NCBI RefSeq assembly: GCF_040050925.1
Contig: NZ_CP157390.1
Span: 3,472,001 to 3,536,000, forward strand
DNA length: 64,000 nucleotides
Direction: 5' to 3'
Source: Leifsonia sp. NPDC080035
Lineage (GTDB): Bacteria; Actinomycetota; Actinomycetes; Actinomycetales; Microbacteriaceae
Made by a program: the position numbers and the translations under genes. Shown here one piece after another: positions 18,737 to 27,189 of this stretch (the stretch's first letter is position 1; each line of letters starts with the position of its first letter). The notes under the pieces were generated by a model. The model was not told where the DNA came from, ran no database searches, and saw nothing but the letters and a program-made list of their open reading frames with translations.

Positions 18737-19201
18737 ATGCCGGTGCGCAGCGCCGCGATCCTGCTGCACCGGGACACGGGTGCCGGCCGCGAGGTGTGGA
18801 TCGCCCATATGGGCGGGCCGTTCTGGGCGCGCAAGGACGACGGCGCGTGGTCGCTGCCGAAGGGGCTCGTCGAGCGGGACGAGACGGACGAGCTGACCGC
18901 AGCCCTCCGCGAGTTCGCGGAGGAGATGGGCTCCCCCGCCCCGGACGCCGCGTACGAGAAGCTCGGCGAGTTCCGCGCCTCGGGCAAGACGATCGTGGTG
19001 TTCGCGGCCGAGGCATCGTTCGACCCGGCCGAGATCGTGAGCAACACCTTCGAGGTGGAGTGGCCACCGCGCTCCGGGCGCATGCAGGCGTTCCCCGAGG
19101 TGGATGCGGCGCGCTGGTTCCCCGTCGAGGACGCGCGCCGCAAGCTCACCAAGGGCCAGCAGCCGGTGATCGACGCGCTGCTCGCGACGCTGGCCCGCTG
19201 A
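18737..19201 (+). CDS. Nudix hydrolase, second copy
   Basis: 154 residues. The box GLVERDETDELTAALREFAEEMG keeps all Nudix residues. The N-terminal SAAILLHRDTGAGREVWIAHMGGPFWA and WSLPKGLVE fit the subgroup acting on dinucleoside polyphosphates or similar. It is divergent from the other Nudix gene and not closely similar to it, so not a recent duplication. The ATG at 18737 is the first that keeps the family N-terminus; no strong ribosome site is seen. Confidence 0.88.
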   Translation: MPVRSAAILLHRDTGAGREVWIAHMGGPFWARKDDGAWSLPKGLVERDETDELTAALREFAEEMGSPAPDAAYEKLGEFRASGKTIVVFAAEASFDPAEIVSNTFEVEWPPRSGRMQAFPEVDAARWFPVEDARRKLTKGQQPVIDALLATLAR

Positions 19202-19299
19202 AATCGGCTAGTCCCAACCGGCGGTCACGGGTCGTATCGTGGGCGCAGACGCGTCGGACACCCGCCGATGTCGCCGGGATGGCCCGCGAAGGAGGAGCT

Positions 19300-19662
19300 G
19301 TGGCGACGAAGAAGAAGGCCGAGAAGGAGGCCGAGAAGGCCATCGCCGCGGCGCGGACCGCGGTCGAGGAGGCCCAGCGGCTGGTCAAGAAGCTCGACAA
19401 GAAGGCCCGCAAGGAGGCGGACGAGCTGGCGGCCGCACTCGCGCAGGCCGAGAAGGATGCGAAGAAGGTTCTCCGGCGCACCGAGAAGACGCAGCGCCAC
19501 GCGGCACAGGCCGCGAGGGAACGCGCCGCTGCCGCCGCCACGCCGTCCAGCACGGGCATCCCGACCTTCCGCGACCTGCGCGATCGGGCCAAGGCGCGGG
19601 GCATCCAGGGCTACTCCCGGATGAACAAGGCACAGCTGCTGCACGCCCTCGGCGAGGGCTGA
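19300..19662 (+). CDS. basic coiled-coil protein with Rho_N/SAP-like tail
   Basis: 120 residues from a GTG preceded by GGAGGAG. Residues 1-80 are a Lys/Ala/Glu helix with heptad character (KKKAEKEAEKAIAAARTAVEEA and on), predicted coiled coil. The last ~35 residues, PTFRDLRDRAKARGIQGYSRMNKAQLLHAL, match the Rho_N helical hairpin, a nucleic-acid-binding or protein-docking fold. Probably a small DNA/RNA-associated protein. An upstream in-frame ATG at 19279 is an alternative start. It precedes the NRPS-like gene by only 32 bases and may be cotranscribed with it. Confidence 0.8.
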   Translation: MATKKKAEKEAEKAIAAARTAVEEAQRLVKKLDKKARKEADELAAALAQAEKDAKKVLRRTEKTQRHAAQAARERAAAAATPSSTGIPTFRDLRDRAKARGIQGYSRMNKAQLLHALGEG

Positions 19663-19694
19663 TGTTCACCTGCCGGTAACCGGTCGCTCCTACG

Positions 19695-22600
19695 GTGGCG
19701 CCCGTGACAGACGACGCCGGGCCCGACGCCATCCTCTCCCGTTCCGCAGCCGCGCCCGCACCCCGGACGCTCGTCGACATCCTCAGGGAGACCGCGCTGC
19801 GCTACCCGGAGGCCTCGGCGATCGAAGACGCCCGTGGCGCGCTCAGCTACCGCGAGCTCGTCGCGCGGGTGCTCGCCACGGCCGCGCGGCTCCGCGAGGG
19901 CGGCGTGCGCCGCGGCGACCGGGTCGGCGTGCGGATGACCTCCGGCAGCAGGGAGCTGTACGTCGCGATCCTCTCCGTGCTCGCGGCGGGCGCGGCCTAC
20001 GTCCCCGTCGACGCCGACGATCCGGACGAGCGCGCCGAACTGGTCTTCGGCGAGGCGGCCGTGCGCGGGATCGTCACCGATGACGGCTACCGCGCCCACA
20101 CAGCGGGCCCCGGCGCACCGATCGCCCTGGCGGGCGTGGCCGCCCACCCGAGCACGTCGGCGCATCCCGTCGTCGACCCGCCGACCCCGGACGACGACGC
20201 CTGGATCATCTTCACCTCCGGTTCGACGGGCACGCCGAAGGGGGTCGCCGTGAGCCATCGCTCCGCAGCGGCGTTCGTGGACGCCGAGGCCCGGCTGTTC
20301 CTCCGGGACGACCCGATCGGACCGGGCGATCGCGTGCTCGCCGGCCTCTCGGTCGCGTTCGACGCCTCCTGCGAGGAGATGTGGCTCGCCTGGCGGCACG
20401 GCGCCTGCCTCGTCCCTGCGCCGCGCTCGCTCGTGCGGACCGGAATGGATCTGGGGCCGTGGCTCGCCGCGCGCCGCATCTCCATCGTGTCCACCGTGCC
20501 GACGCTCGCGGCGCTCTGGCCCGTCGAGGCGCTGGACACCGTGCGGATGCTGATCTTCGGCGGGGAGGCGTGCCCGCCGGAGCTCGTGAACCGCCTGGCG
20601 GTGGAGGGCCGGGAGGTGTGGAACACCTACGGGCCGACCGAGGCGACGGTCGTCGCGTGCGCGAGCCTGCTCACCGCCGGGGAACCGGTGCGGATCGGGC
20701 TGCCGCTCGACGGCTGGGACCTCGCGGTCGTGGACGAGTCGGGCGCGCCGGTGCGTGACGGGCAGTCCGGCGAGCTGATCATCGGCGGCGTCGGCCTCGC
20801 CCGCTACCTGGATCCGGGGAAGGACGCGGAGAAGTACGCACCGCTCCCCTCGCTCGGCTGGGAGCGCGCCTACCGCAGCGGCGACCTGGTCCGGTTCGAC
20901 CCGGACGGCCTCTTCTACCTCGGGCGTGCCGACGACCAGGTGAAGGTGGGCGGCCGTCGCATCGAGCTCGGCGAGGTGGAGGCGGCGCTGCAGCAGCTGC
21001 CCGGCGTCTCGGGAGCCGCGGCCGCCGTGCGCAGGAGTGCCGCCGGCAACGACATCCTGGTCGGCTACCTCGCGGTCCCGGAGCAGGCGGCGTTCTCGCG
21101 CGCGGAGTCGCTCGCGATCCTGCGCGCGGAGCTGCCCGCCGCCCTGGTGCCGCTTCTCGCCGTCGTGGACGAGCTGCCGGTGCGCACCTCGGGCAAGGTG
21201 GACAGGGCGGCGCTGCCGTGGCCGATCGACGACGCCGCAGCCGCGGACACGCCGGCGCTCGACCCGGTGTCGGCCGCGCTCGCCGACGATTGGCGCAGCG
21301 TCCTCGGCCTGCCGGTCGGCGGCCCCGACGACAACTTCTTCGACCTCGGCGGCGGCTCGCTGGCTGCGGCCCAGCTCGTCTCGCTGATCCGGCGCAGGCA
21401 TCCCGACGTCACGGTCGCCGACATCTACGCGCACCCGCGCTTCGGCGCGATGGCCGAGGCCTTGGCGGACAGCGCCACCTCCGGCTCCGCCGCCTCCACG
21501 CACGTCGTGCCGCGTACGCCGCGACGGATGCAGTGGCTGCAGACCCTGCTCGCCGTGCCGCTGTTCATCCTGAGCGGGGTGCGCTGGCTGCTCTATCTGC
21601 TCACGGCGGCGGCGGTGCTCCGCCCGCTCGGCGGTTTCGGCTTCCTGCCACCGGTGGACCTCGCCTGGCTGATCGTCGGCCTGCTCGTGTTCGTGACCCC
21701 GTGGGGAAGGATGGCGGTCGCCGTCCTCGCCGCACGGCTGCTGCTCGCGGGGGTGAAGGCGGGCGACTACCCGCGCGGCGGCGGCGTGCACCTGCGGCTC
21801 TGGCTGGCCGAGCAGGTTGCGCACCAGATCGGTGCGGCGAGCCTCGCCGGCGCCCCGTGGATCAGTTACTACGCGCGCGCGCTCGGCGCGCAGATCGGGC
21901 CGGGCGTCGATCTGCACGCGCTGCCGCCGGTCACCGGGATGCTGCGCATCGGCGCCGGGGCGTCCGTCGAACCGGAGGTCGACCTGGCCGGCTACTGGAT
22001 CGACGGCGACCTCGTGCGCATCGGCGAGATCCGCATCGGTGCCGGCAGCTCGGTCGGCGCGCGCTCGTCGCTGATGCCGGGCGCGAAGATCGGCAGGAAC
22101 GCCACCGTCGCGCCAGGGTCCGCCGTCTTCGGCCGGGTGCCGGCGGGCCAGAACTGGGCCGGCTCCCCCGCGGTGCGCGTCGGGCGCTCGCACGAGTGGT
22201 GGCCGGCGGAGCGTCCGGAGCGGCGCACCCGGTGGCTGTGGGCGTACGCGGGGGCGTCCCTTGTCGTCTCCCTCGTCCCCGTGATCGCGTTCGCCGCGGG
22301 CGGGATCGTGGTCGCCGGTTTCGTGCGCGGCGCGACGGGCCTGGACGACGCGGCCGGCCGTGCGGCGATCGGGCTGGTCCCCGGAACGCTTTTCGCCGGT
22401 GCGGTGCTGGCCGGACTCGTCGTGGTGCTCGTCCGGCTGCTCGGACTCGGGATCGCCGAGGGCGTGTTCCCGGTGCGCAGCCGCATCGGCTGGCAGGTCT
22501 GGTCCACCGAGCGGCTGCTCGACCTCGCCAGGACCGTGCTGTTCCCGCTCTACTCCAGCCTGTTCACGCCGATCTGGCTGCGGATGCTCGGCGCGCGCGT

Positions 22601-23642
22601 CGGCAGGGACGTCGAGGCGTCGACCGTGCTGCTGCTCCCGGCGATGACCCGGATCAGGGACGGCGCCTTCCTCGCCGACGACACCCTGGTGGCGTCCTAC
22701 GAACTGGGCGGCGGCTACGTGCGGGTCGCGGCCGTCGACATCGGAGCGCGCGCCTTCCTCGGCAACTCCGGGATGGCGGGCGGCGGCAACCGGGTGCCGC
22801 GCGACGGCCTGGTGGCCGTGCTCTCCTTCGCGCCCCGCAAGGCGAAGGCGGGGACCTCCTGGCTCGGCTCGCCGCCGGTGCGGCTGCGCCGGCAGCCGCA
22901 GGACGCCGACCTCGGCCGCACCTACGCGCCGTCGACCGGCCTCCGCGTGGCCAGGACGCTGTGGGAGCTGCTTCGGATCGTGCCGGTGATCGTCACCTGC
23001 GCGATCGGCATCGCGGTGCTGTTCGCACTCGCGGCGATCGTGGAGTCGACGGGCGTCGGCTGGGCGATCGTGGCGAGTGGGCCCGTCCTGCTGGTTGCCG
23101 GGGCGGTCGCCGCGGCGATCAGCACCGCCGCCAAGTGGGCGCTGCTCGGCCGGCTGCGCGCGGGCGAGCGTCCGCTGTGGTCGTCGTTCGTCTGGCGCAG
23201 CGAGGTGTCGGACACCTTCACCGAGATGGTCGCCGCCCCGTGGTTCGCCTGGGCGGCGGCCGGCACGCCGGCGCTCGTCTGGTGGCTGCGCAGCCTCGGC
23301 GCCCGCATCGGGCAGGGCGTGTGGATCGACAGCTACTGGCTCCCGGAGGCGGATCTGGTCGAGCTGGGCGACGCATCCACCGTGAACCGGGGCTGCGTCG
23401 TGCAGACGCACCTGTTCCATGATCGAATCATGAGCATGGACGAGGTCAGCATCGAGCGGGGCGGGACGCTCGGCCCGCACAGTGTCATCCTGCCCGCTGC
23501 GGCGATCGGGGCCGACGCGACGGTCGGCCCGGCGTCGCTGGTGATGCGCGGGGAGACGGTGCCGGCGCGCAGCAGGTGGAGCGGCAACCCGATCGGGCCG
23601 TGGCGCGAGGTCGTCGTGCGCGACTACCGGGCGAGCCGATGA
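19695..23642 (+). CDS. Pls/PosA-family membrane NRPS (poly-amino-acid synthetase)
   Basis: 1315 residues, nearly the length of epsilon-poly-lysine synthetase Pls. Residues ~25-510 form an adenylation domain (IIFTSGSTGTPKG, NTYGPTEATVV, GRADDQVKVGGRRIELGEVE, RTSGKVDR). Residues ~520-595 are a carrier domain with LGGGSL, Ser555. The rest is three repeats of two membrane helices plus a soluble left-handed-beta-helix-like domain (six helices in all), the Pls layout that releases and condenses monomers without thioesterase or classic C domains. Pocket residues by manual alignment (223, 224, 227, 266, 287, 289, 311, 319, 320, 501) read DAESIGTVVK, which resembles signatures I remember for Lys. Product is inferred. 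GTG start; its stop overlaps the next start (ATGA). Confidence 0.92.
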   Translation: MAPVTDDAGPDAILSRSAAAPAPRTLVDILRETALRYPEASAIEDARGALSYRELVARVLATAARLREGGVRRGDRVGVRMTSGSRELYVAILSVLAAGAAYVPVDADDPDERAELVFGEAAVRGIVTDDGYRAHTAGPGAPIALAGVAAHPSTSAHPVVDPPTPDDDAWIIFTSGSTGTPKGVAVSHRSAAAFVDAEARLFLRDDPIGPGDRVLAGLSVAFDASCEEMWLAWRHGACLVPAPRSLVRTGMDLGPWLAARRISIVSTVPTLAALWPVEALDTVRMLIFGGEACPPELVNRLAVEGREVWNTYGPTEATVVACASLLTAGEPVRIGLPLDGWDLAVVDESGAPVRDGQSGELIIGGVGLARYLDPGKDAEKYAPLPSLGWERAYRSGDLVRFDPDGLFYLGRADDQVKVGGRRIELGEVEAALQQLPGVSGAAAAVRRSAAGNDILVGYLAVPEQAAFSRAESLAILRAELPAALVPLLAVVDELPVRTSGKVDRAALPWPIDDAAAADTPALDPVSAALADDWRSVLGLPVGGPDDNFFDLGGGSLAAAQLVSLIRRRHPDVTVADIYAHPRFGAMAEALADSATSGSAASTHVVPRTPRRMQWLQTLLAVPLFILSGVRWLLYLLTAAAVLRPLGGFGFLPPVDLAWLIVGLLVFVTPWGRMAVAVLAARLLLAGVKAGDYPRGGGVHLRLWLAEQVAHQIGAASLAGAPWISYYARALGAQIGPGVDLHALPPVTGMLRIGAGASVEPEVDLAGYWIDGDLVRIGEIRIGAGSSVGARSSLMPGAKIGRNATVAPGSAVFGRVPAGQNWAGSPAVRVGRSHEWWPAERPERRTRWLWAYAGASLVVSLVPVIAFAAGGIVVAGFVRGATGLDDAAGRAAIGLVPGTLFAGAVLAGLVVVLVRLLGLGIAEGVFPVRSRIGWQVWSTERLLDLARTVLFPLYSSLFTPIWLRMLGARVGRDVEASTVLLLPAMTRIRDGAFLADDTLVASYELGGGYVRVAAVDIGARAFLGNSGMAGGGNRVPRDGLVAVLSFAPRKAKAGTSWLGSPPVRLRRQPQDADLGRTYAPSTGLRVARTLWELLRIVPVIVTCAIGIAVLFALAAIVESTGVGWAIVASGPVLLVAGAVAAAISTAAKWALLGRLRAGERPLWSSFVWRSEVSDTFTEMVAAPWFAWAAAGTPALVWWLRSLGARIGQGVWIDSYWLPEADLVELGDASTVNRGCVVQTHLFHDRIMSMDEVSIERGGTLGPHSVILPAAAIGADATVGPASLVMRGETVPARSRWSGNPIGPWREVVVRDYRASR

Positions 23643-24955
23643 GCCTGGCGACGGGCGACGCCACCGCGCGGCTGTACCTCCCGCGCTCGGGGACGTTCGA
23701 CTACTCGGTGCTCTCCTACGACATCGACCTCGGCTACCGCGTCGCGACGAACCGGCTGGATGCGACGGCCGTCATCCGCGCGCGGGCGGAGGTGGACTTG
23801 TCCGCCGTCGTGCTCGACCTCGTGCACCTGCGGGCCAAGCGGGTGCGGCTGGACGGGGACAAGCGCGTCAAGTTCGCCCAGTCCCCCACCCATCTGCGGA
23901 TCCGGCCGTCCTCACCCATCCCCCGCGGCACCGAGTTCACCGTCGAGGTGGTCTACGACGGCTCTCCGTCGCCGCGGCGCACACGCTGGGGGACGCTCGG
24001 GTGGGAGGAGCTCAGCGACGGCGTGATCGTCGCATCCCAGCCCTCCGGAGCCCCGACCTGGTTCCCCTGCAACGACCGGCCGTCGGACAAGGCGGCCTAC
24101 CGCATCCGGGTGACCACCGAGCAGCCGTACACCGTGCTCGCGACCGGCGAGCTCGTCGAGCACTCCGTGAGCGCCGGGCGCGGCACCTGGGTGTTCGAGC
24201 GCGAGGAGCCGACGGCGACGTACCTCGCGGCCGTGCAGATCGGCCGGTACGTGCTCGAGCCGCGGAGGACGGCCGGAGTGGAGTGGGTGATCGCCTACCC
24301 CGCGGAGCTGGCGCGGCGGGTGCTCGCGGACTTCGCGCCGGTCGGCCGGATGCTGGAGTGCTTCCAGGAGCGCTTCGGCCCGTACCCGTTCCCCTCGTAC
24401 ACGATCGTGGTGACGGAGGACCCGCTGGAGATCCCGCTCGAGGCGCAGGCGATGGCCACCTTCGGCTCCTCGCACGCGGACGGCAGGGGCGGTTCCACCC
24501 GGCTGATCGCGCACGAGCTCGCGCACCAGTGGTTCGGCAACAGCGTCGGCGTCGAGACGTGGCGGGACATTTGGCTGAACGAGGGCTTCGCCTGCTACGC
24601 GGAGTGGCTCTGGTCGGAGTACGACGGCGGGCCGTCGGCGAACACGCTGGCGCGCACGCACCACGCGCTGCTGCGGGCGAAGCCGCGGGACCTCGTCCTC
24701 GGCGATCCTGGTGTCGACTCGATGTTCGACGACCGCGTCTACAAGCGCGGCGGCTGCCTGCTGCACGCGCTGCGGCTGCGGCTGGGCGACGAGCGCTTCT
24801 TCGACCTGCTCCGCGCCTGGACGGCGGCCAAGCGGTTCGGGACGGCGAGCGGCGCGGACTTCGAGGAGCTCGCCGCCTCCTTCTCGCCCGAACCGCTGGC
24901 GGAGTTCTTCGACGCGTGGCTGCGTCAGACCCGGCTGCCCGCGCTCAGCGCCTGA
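23639..24955 (+). CDS. M1 family metallopeptidase (aminopeptidase)
   Basis: 438 residues. The zinc site is HELAHQWFG (His292, Glu293, His296) with third ligand Glu315 in NEGFACYAEW. The usual GAMEN exopeptidase loop is replaced by LEAQAM, as in a known branch of the family. No signal peptide and only the N-terminal beta and catalytic domains, so it is short for M1 and probably cytosolic. It starts inside the stop of the Pls-like gene (ATGA), which makes joint expression nearly certain. Epsilon-poly-lysine producers carry zinc aminopeptidases that degrade the polymer. I infer trimming, degradation or self-protection. Confidence 0.92.
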   Translation: MSLATGDATARLYLPRSGTFDYSVLSYDIDLGYRVATNRLDATAVIRARAEVDLSAVVLDLVHLRAKRVRLDGDKRVKFAQSPTHLRIRPSSPIPRGTEFTVEVVYDGSPSPRRTRWGTLGWEELSDGVIVASQPSGAPTWFPCNDRPSDKAAYRIRVTTEQPYTVLATGELVEHSVSAGRGTWVFEREEPTATYLAAVQIGRYVLEPRRTAGVEWVIAYPAELARRVLADFAPVGRMLECFQERFGPYPFPSYTIVVTEDPLEIPLEAQAMATFGSSHADGRGGSTRLIAHELAHQWFGNSVGVETWRDIWLNEGFACYAEWLWSEYDGGPSANTLARTHHALLRAKPRDLVLGDPGVDSMFDDRVYKRGGCLLHALRLRLGDERFFDLLRAWTAAKRFGTASGADFEELAASFSPEPLAEFFDAWLRQTRLPALSA

Positions 24956-25518
24956 GCGGTCGTGACCAGGCAGCCGTGCAGGCGCCGGCTGCGGACGCGG
25001 TAGCGCGTTCCGTCGAGCACGGCCGAGCCGGCCTCGATGCGCACGGCGGCGGGATCGACGCGCAGACCGCGTCCGTCCGCCTTGAGCACGGCCTCGATCG
25101 CGGTCCAGCGGCGGAGGGCGTCCCCGTGGCCAGGAGTGAGGAATGCGGCCGCCGCGACGCGTGCGGGATCCGTGTCGAGCGGCTCCGCATCGATGCCGAC
25201 CGGCCCCGCCGCGACGACGGCGAATGCGAACCCCGCCGCATGTGTCAAGGAGAGGTGGATGTCCGGGCGGCCGAGAAGATACGGACGGCCGTGGGAGCCG
25301 CCGCAGTCCGGACAGGTCGCGTCGATGCGCGCGTCCCCGATGCCGCGCCCGTCTGGAGCCGCCGCGTCGGCCGCCGCCAGCAACGCGTCACGGCCGGCGA
25401 GGAACGCGGCGGCCGCGTTGCCGGAGAGTCCTGCCAGCCGCGTACGGTCGGCCTCGGAGAGGCGCGTCAGGACCGCGCTCGTCGCCGCCTCGTGGGAGCG
25501 GACGACGAGCGGGAGCAC
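24925..25518 (-). CDS. 4'-phosphopantetheinyl transferase (Sfp type)
   Basis: 197 residues with HLSLTHAAGFAFAVV, VGIDAE (Asp110, Glu112, magnesium site) and WTAIEAVLKADGRGL, where Glu142 and Lys146 match WxxKEAxxK with one change. It would attach phosphopantetheine to the carrier Ser of the adjacent NRPS. Its 3' end overlaps the M1 gene by 31 bases tail to tail. The GTG start has GAGG close by and TAGCAT six bases upstream, so it may be leaderless. An odd pair of Cys (CPDCGG) lies at residues 69-74. Convergent orientation means it has its own promoter. Confidence 0.9.
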   Translation of the reverse strand: MLPLVVRSHEAATSAVLTRLSEADRTRLAGLSGNAAAAFLAGRDALLAAADAAAPDGRGIGDARIDATCPDCGGSHGRPYLLGRPDIHLSLTHAAGFAFAVVAAGPVGIDAEPLDTDPARVAAAAFLTPGHGDALRRWTAIEAVLKADGRGLRVDPAAVRIEAGSAVLDGTRYRVRSRRLHGCLVTTAQALSAGSRV

Positions 25519-25527
25519 GCCTCGATG

Positions 25528-26067
25528 CTAACGCGCGGGTCGCGGCGGCGGGACGTCCGTGTCGCCGGTCGTGCCGCCCGCGTCGATGCGCGGCTCGGCG
25601 TGGCGCGGCTGCCCGTCGACGTCCGTGCGGCCGTCCGTGGCGCTGTACGCGTCCGTGCTGCCGTCCGCGGGTCGGGCCGCGGCCGTGTCGTCGGCGGCTC
25701 GGCCGTCGTCCACGCGGTTCCCGTGCCGGTCGGTGCGGACGTCCGGGTCCACCTTGTCCGCGCGGGCCAGCTTGTCGTCCACCGACGCGCGTGCGTCGCC
25801 CGCCTCGGCGGCGTGGGCGTCGGCCTCCTGGCGGCGACGCTGCGCGTCCACCTCGGCCTGCTTCGCGTCCGCGGCGGCGCGGGCCGCCTTGGCCTCGCGC
25901 TCGCGCGCCGCGAGGTCGTCCTCGCGCGCGGCCGCGCGCAGCTCCTGAGCGTGCTCGCGGTCGTGCTCCAGCTTCCGCCGTCGCCCCACGGTCATCGCGA
26001 TGGCGATGATCGCGATGATCACCACGACGACGACGACGATCAGAACGATCCATCCGGTTGTGTTCAT
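25528..26067 (-). CDS. single-pass membrane protein with coiled coil
   Basis: 179 residues. One hydrophobic helix at residues ~6-25 (IVLIVVVVVVIIAIIAIAM) is followed by a basic stop-transfer (GRRRK), a charged Ala/Glu/Arg coiled coil (~30-95) and a hydrophilic Asp/Thr/Gly tail. No enzyme motif. TACCGT lies seven bases before the ATG at 26067, suggesting a leaderless start there; a GTG three codons upstream is the alternative. Directly upstream of the PPTase gene on the same strand, nine bases away. Role unknown. Confidence 0.7.
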   Translation of the reverse strand: MNTTGWIVLIVVVVVVIIAIIAIAMTVGRRRKLEHDREHAQELRAAAREDDLAAREREAKAARAAADAKQAEVDAQRRRQEADAHAAEAGDARASVDDKLARADKVDPDVRTDRHGNRVDDGRAADDTAAARPADGSTDAYSATDGRTDVDGQPRHAEPRIDAGGTTGDTDVPPPRPAR

Positions 26068-26116
26068 GCCGGACACGGTACGCCCCTGCTCGCGGCGGGC
26101 TAGGGGTCGACCCGTC

Positions 26117-27001
26117 CTACGCCCTGCTTCGGTACGGGTCGCCGATCGCGTGCCCCTCGATGCCCGGCAGGCTCAGTAGCTCGGCGACGAGCTCTGGAGC
26201 CCCGGCCACCACGGTCCATGGAGCATCCACCTCGATCGAGAGGCACCAGGACCGGTCGGCCGGCCAGATCAGCTGCGGCATGATGCCGTCGCGGTCACCG
26301 GGCAGCCAACCGAGCCCGGAGCGGTACGGCCAGTCCGGCGACGCGAGGTCGTCGAGGGTGGTGGCCCCGAGCACGTACGTGCGATCCGGCAGGTCGAAAC
26401 GCGGGTACGGGAACTCGGAGACGTCGCCCGCGACCGCCCGCTCCCAGACGGTCCCGTCGAACTCCTGCATCCGCAGGAGTCTCGGGGAGGTCGCCTCCAG
26501 CCTGCGGCGCTGGTGGTCCTCAGCCTCCGATCGCAACCGATCGAGTTCGACCTCGACGTCGGCACCGGCATCGCTCTCGGCGTCACCGACGAAGAACAGT
26601 GACGTCGAAACGGCGGTCAGGCCCCAGCCCTCCCAGACCCCGACGGTGATGTCCTCCGGCGTGCGGGTGTGCGACCACAGCACCGGGACGAAGGCGCGCA
26701 GTAGGGCGGGGTCGATCCACCCGTCCTGCGGCGGGTTCAACCACCACCCGTCGCTCTTGGTCTGGCCGCTGCCGCCGTCAGGGCTGATGTCCCACCACTG
26801 CGTGTCGCCGTCGACCGTCGTGCCGGTGCGTGTCGCCAGCTCGGCCCAGCGCACGGAGCGCTCTTCGCCGTCGTCGTTCGACTCGTAAGCGGGATGCAGG
26901 ATGCGGCCGTAGGCGGGCATCCCGGTCGGCACCATCTCCCCGAGCTCCGGGATGCGCTCTTGCAGCCAGCGGCCTCGCTCCGGGTCCACGAACCAGTCCA
27001 T
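26117..27001 (-). CDS. hypothetical protein, 294 aa
   Basis: A Trp-rich cytosolic protein (WWDISPDGG, WWLNPPQDGWID, WEGWG) with a helical insert (DVEVELDRLRSEAEDHQRRRLE) and a C-terminal half with LFFV/WPYRSGLGWLPGDRDGIMPQLIWPADRSW. The sense of it is a solitary two-part protein of about 30 kDa without membrane segments or signal peptide. I do not recognise the family with certainty and see no catalytic motif. ATG with AGGA about ten bases upstream. It lies between the membrane coiled-coil gene and tRNA-Met. Confidence 0.72.
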   Translation of the reverse strand: MDWFVDPERGRWLQERIPELGEMVPTGMPAYGRILHPAYESNDDGEERSVRWAELATRTGTTVDGDTQWWDISPDGGSGQTKSDGWWLNPPQDGWIDPALLRAFVPVLWSHTRTPEDITVGVWEGWGLTAVSTSLFFVGDAESDAGADVEVELDRLRSEAEDHQRRRLEATSPRLLRMQEFDGTVWERAVAGDVSEFPYPRFDLPDRTYVLGATTLDDLASPDWPYRSGLGWLPGDRDGIMPQLIWPADRSWCLSIEVDAPWTVVAGAPELVAELLSLPGIEGHAIGDPYRSRA

Positions 27002-27099
27002 GCCACGATCCTGGCAGGTCGGAACCGTCCCCGTGGGATGCCGGGATACCGGGACGCCGCACGGTGAAGCGGCGTCCGGAGGGCCGGGCCTCGACTCGG

Positions 27100-27173
27100 T
27101 AGGGCGGACGGGACTTGAACCCGTGACCGGCGGATTATGAGTCCGATGCTCTAACCAGCTGAGCTACCGCCCC
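27100..27173 (-). tRNA. tRNA-Met (anticodon CAT), elongator type
   Basis: Cloverleaf on the minus strand: acceptor GGGGCGG/CCGCCCT, D-arm GCTCAGCTGGTTAGAGC, anticodon loop CTCATAA, T-arm ACGGGTTCAAGTCCCGT. CCA is not encoded (CCG follows). The loop context GACTCATAATC resembles elongator tRNA-Met; tRNA-Ile2 with a modified C34 cannot be excluded. The top pair of the anticodon stem looks unpaired (T-C). Confidence 0.88.
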
Positions 27174-27189
27174 GAGGTGTGCCTCCCGA

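Noticed and set aside
19611..23480. Minus-strand open frame of about 1290 codons opposite the Pls-like gene
   Set aside because: Low-complexity Arg/Gly/Asp/His translation, no motif, and the sense strand encodes a full NRPS-type protein.
27100..27173. Initiator tRNA-fMet
   Set aside because: The anticodon-stem lacks the three G-C pairs of initiator tRNA and the acceptor has a paired first position (G-U), so elongator Met (or Ile2) fits better.
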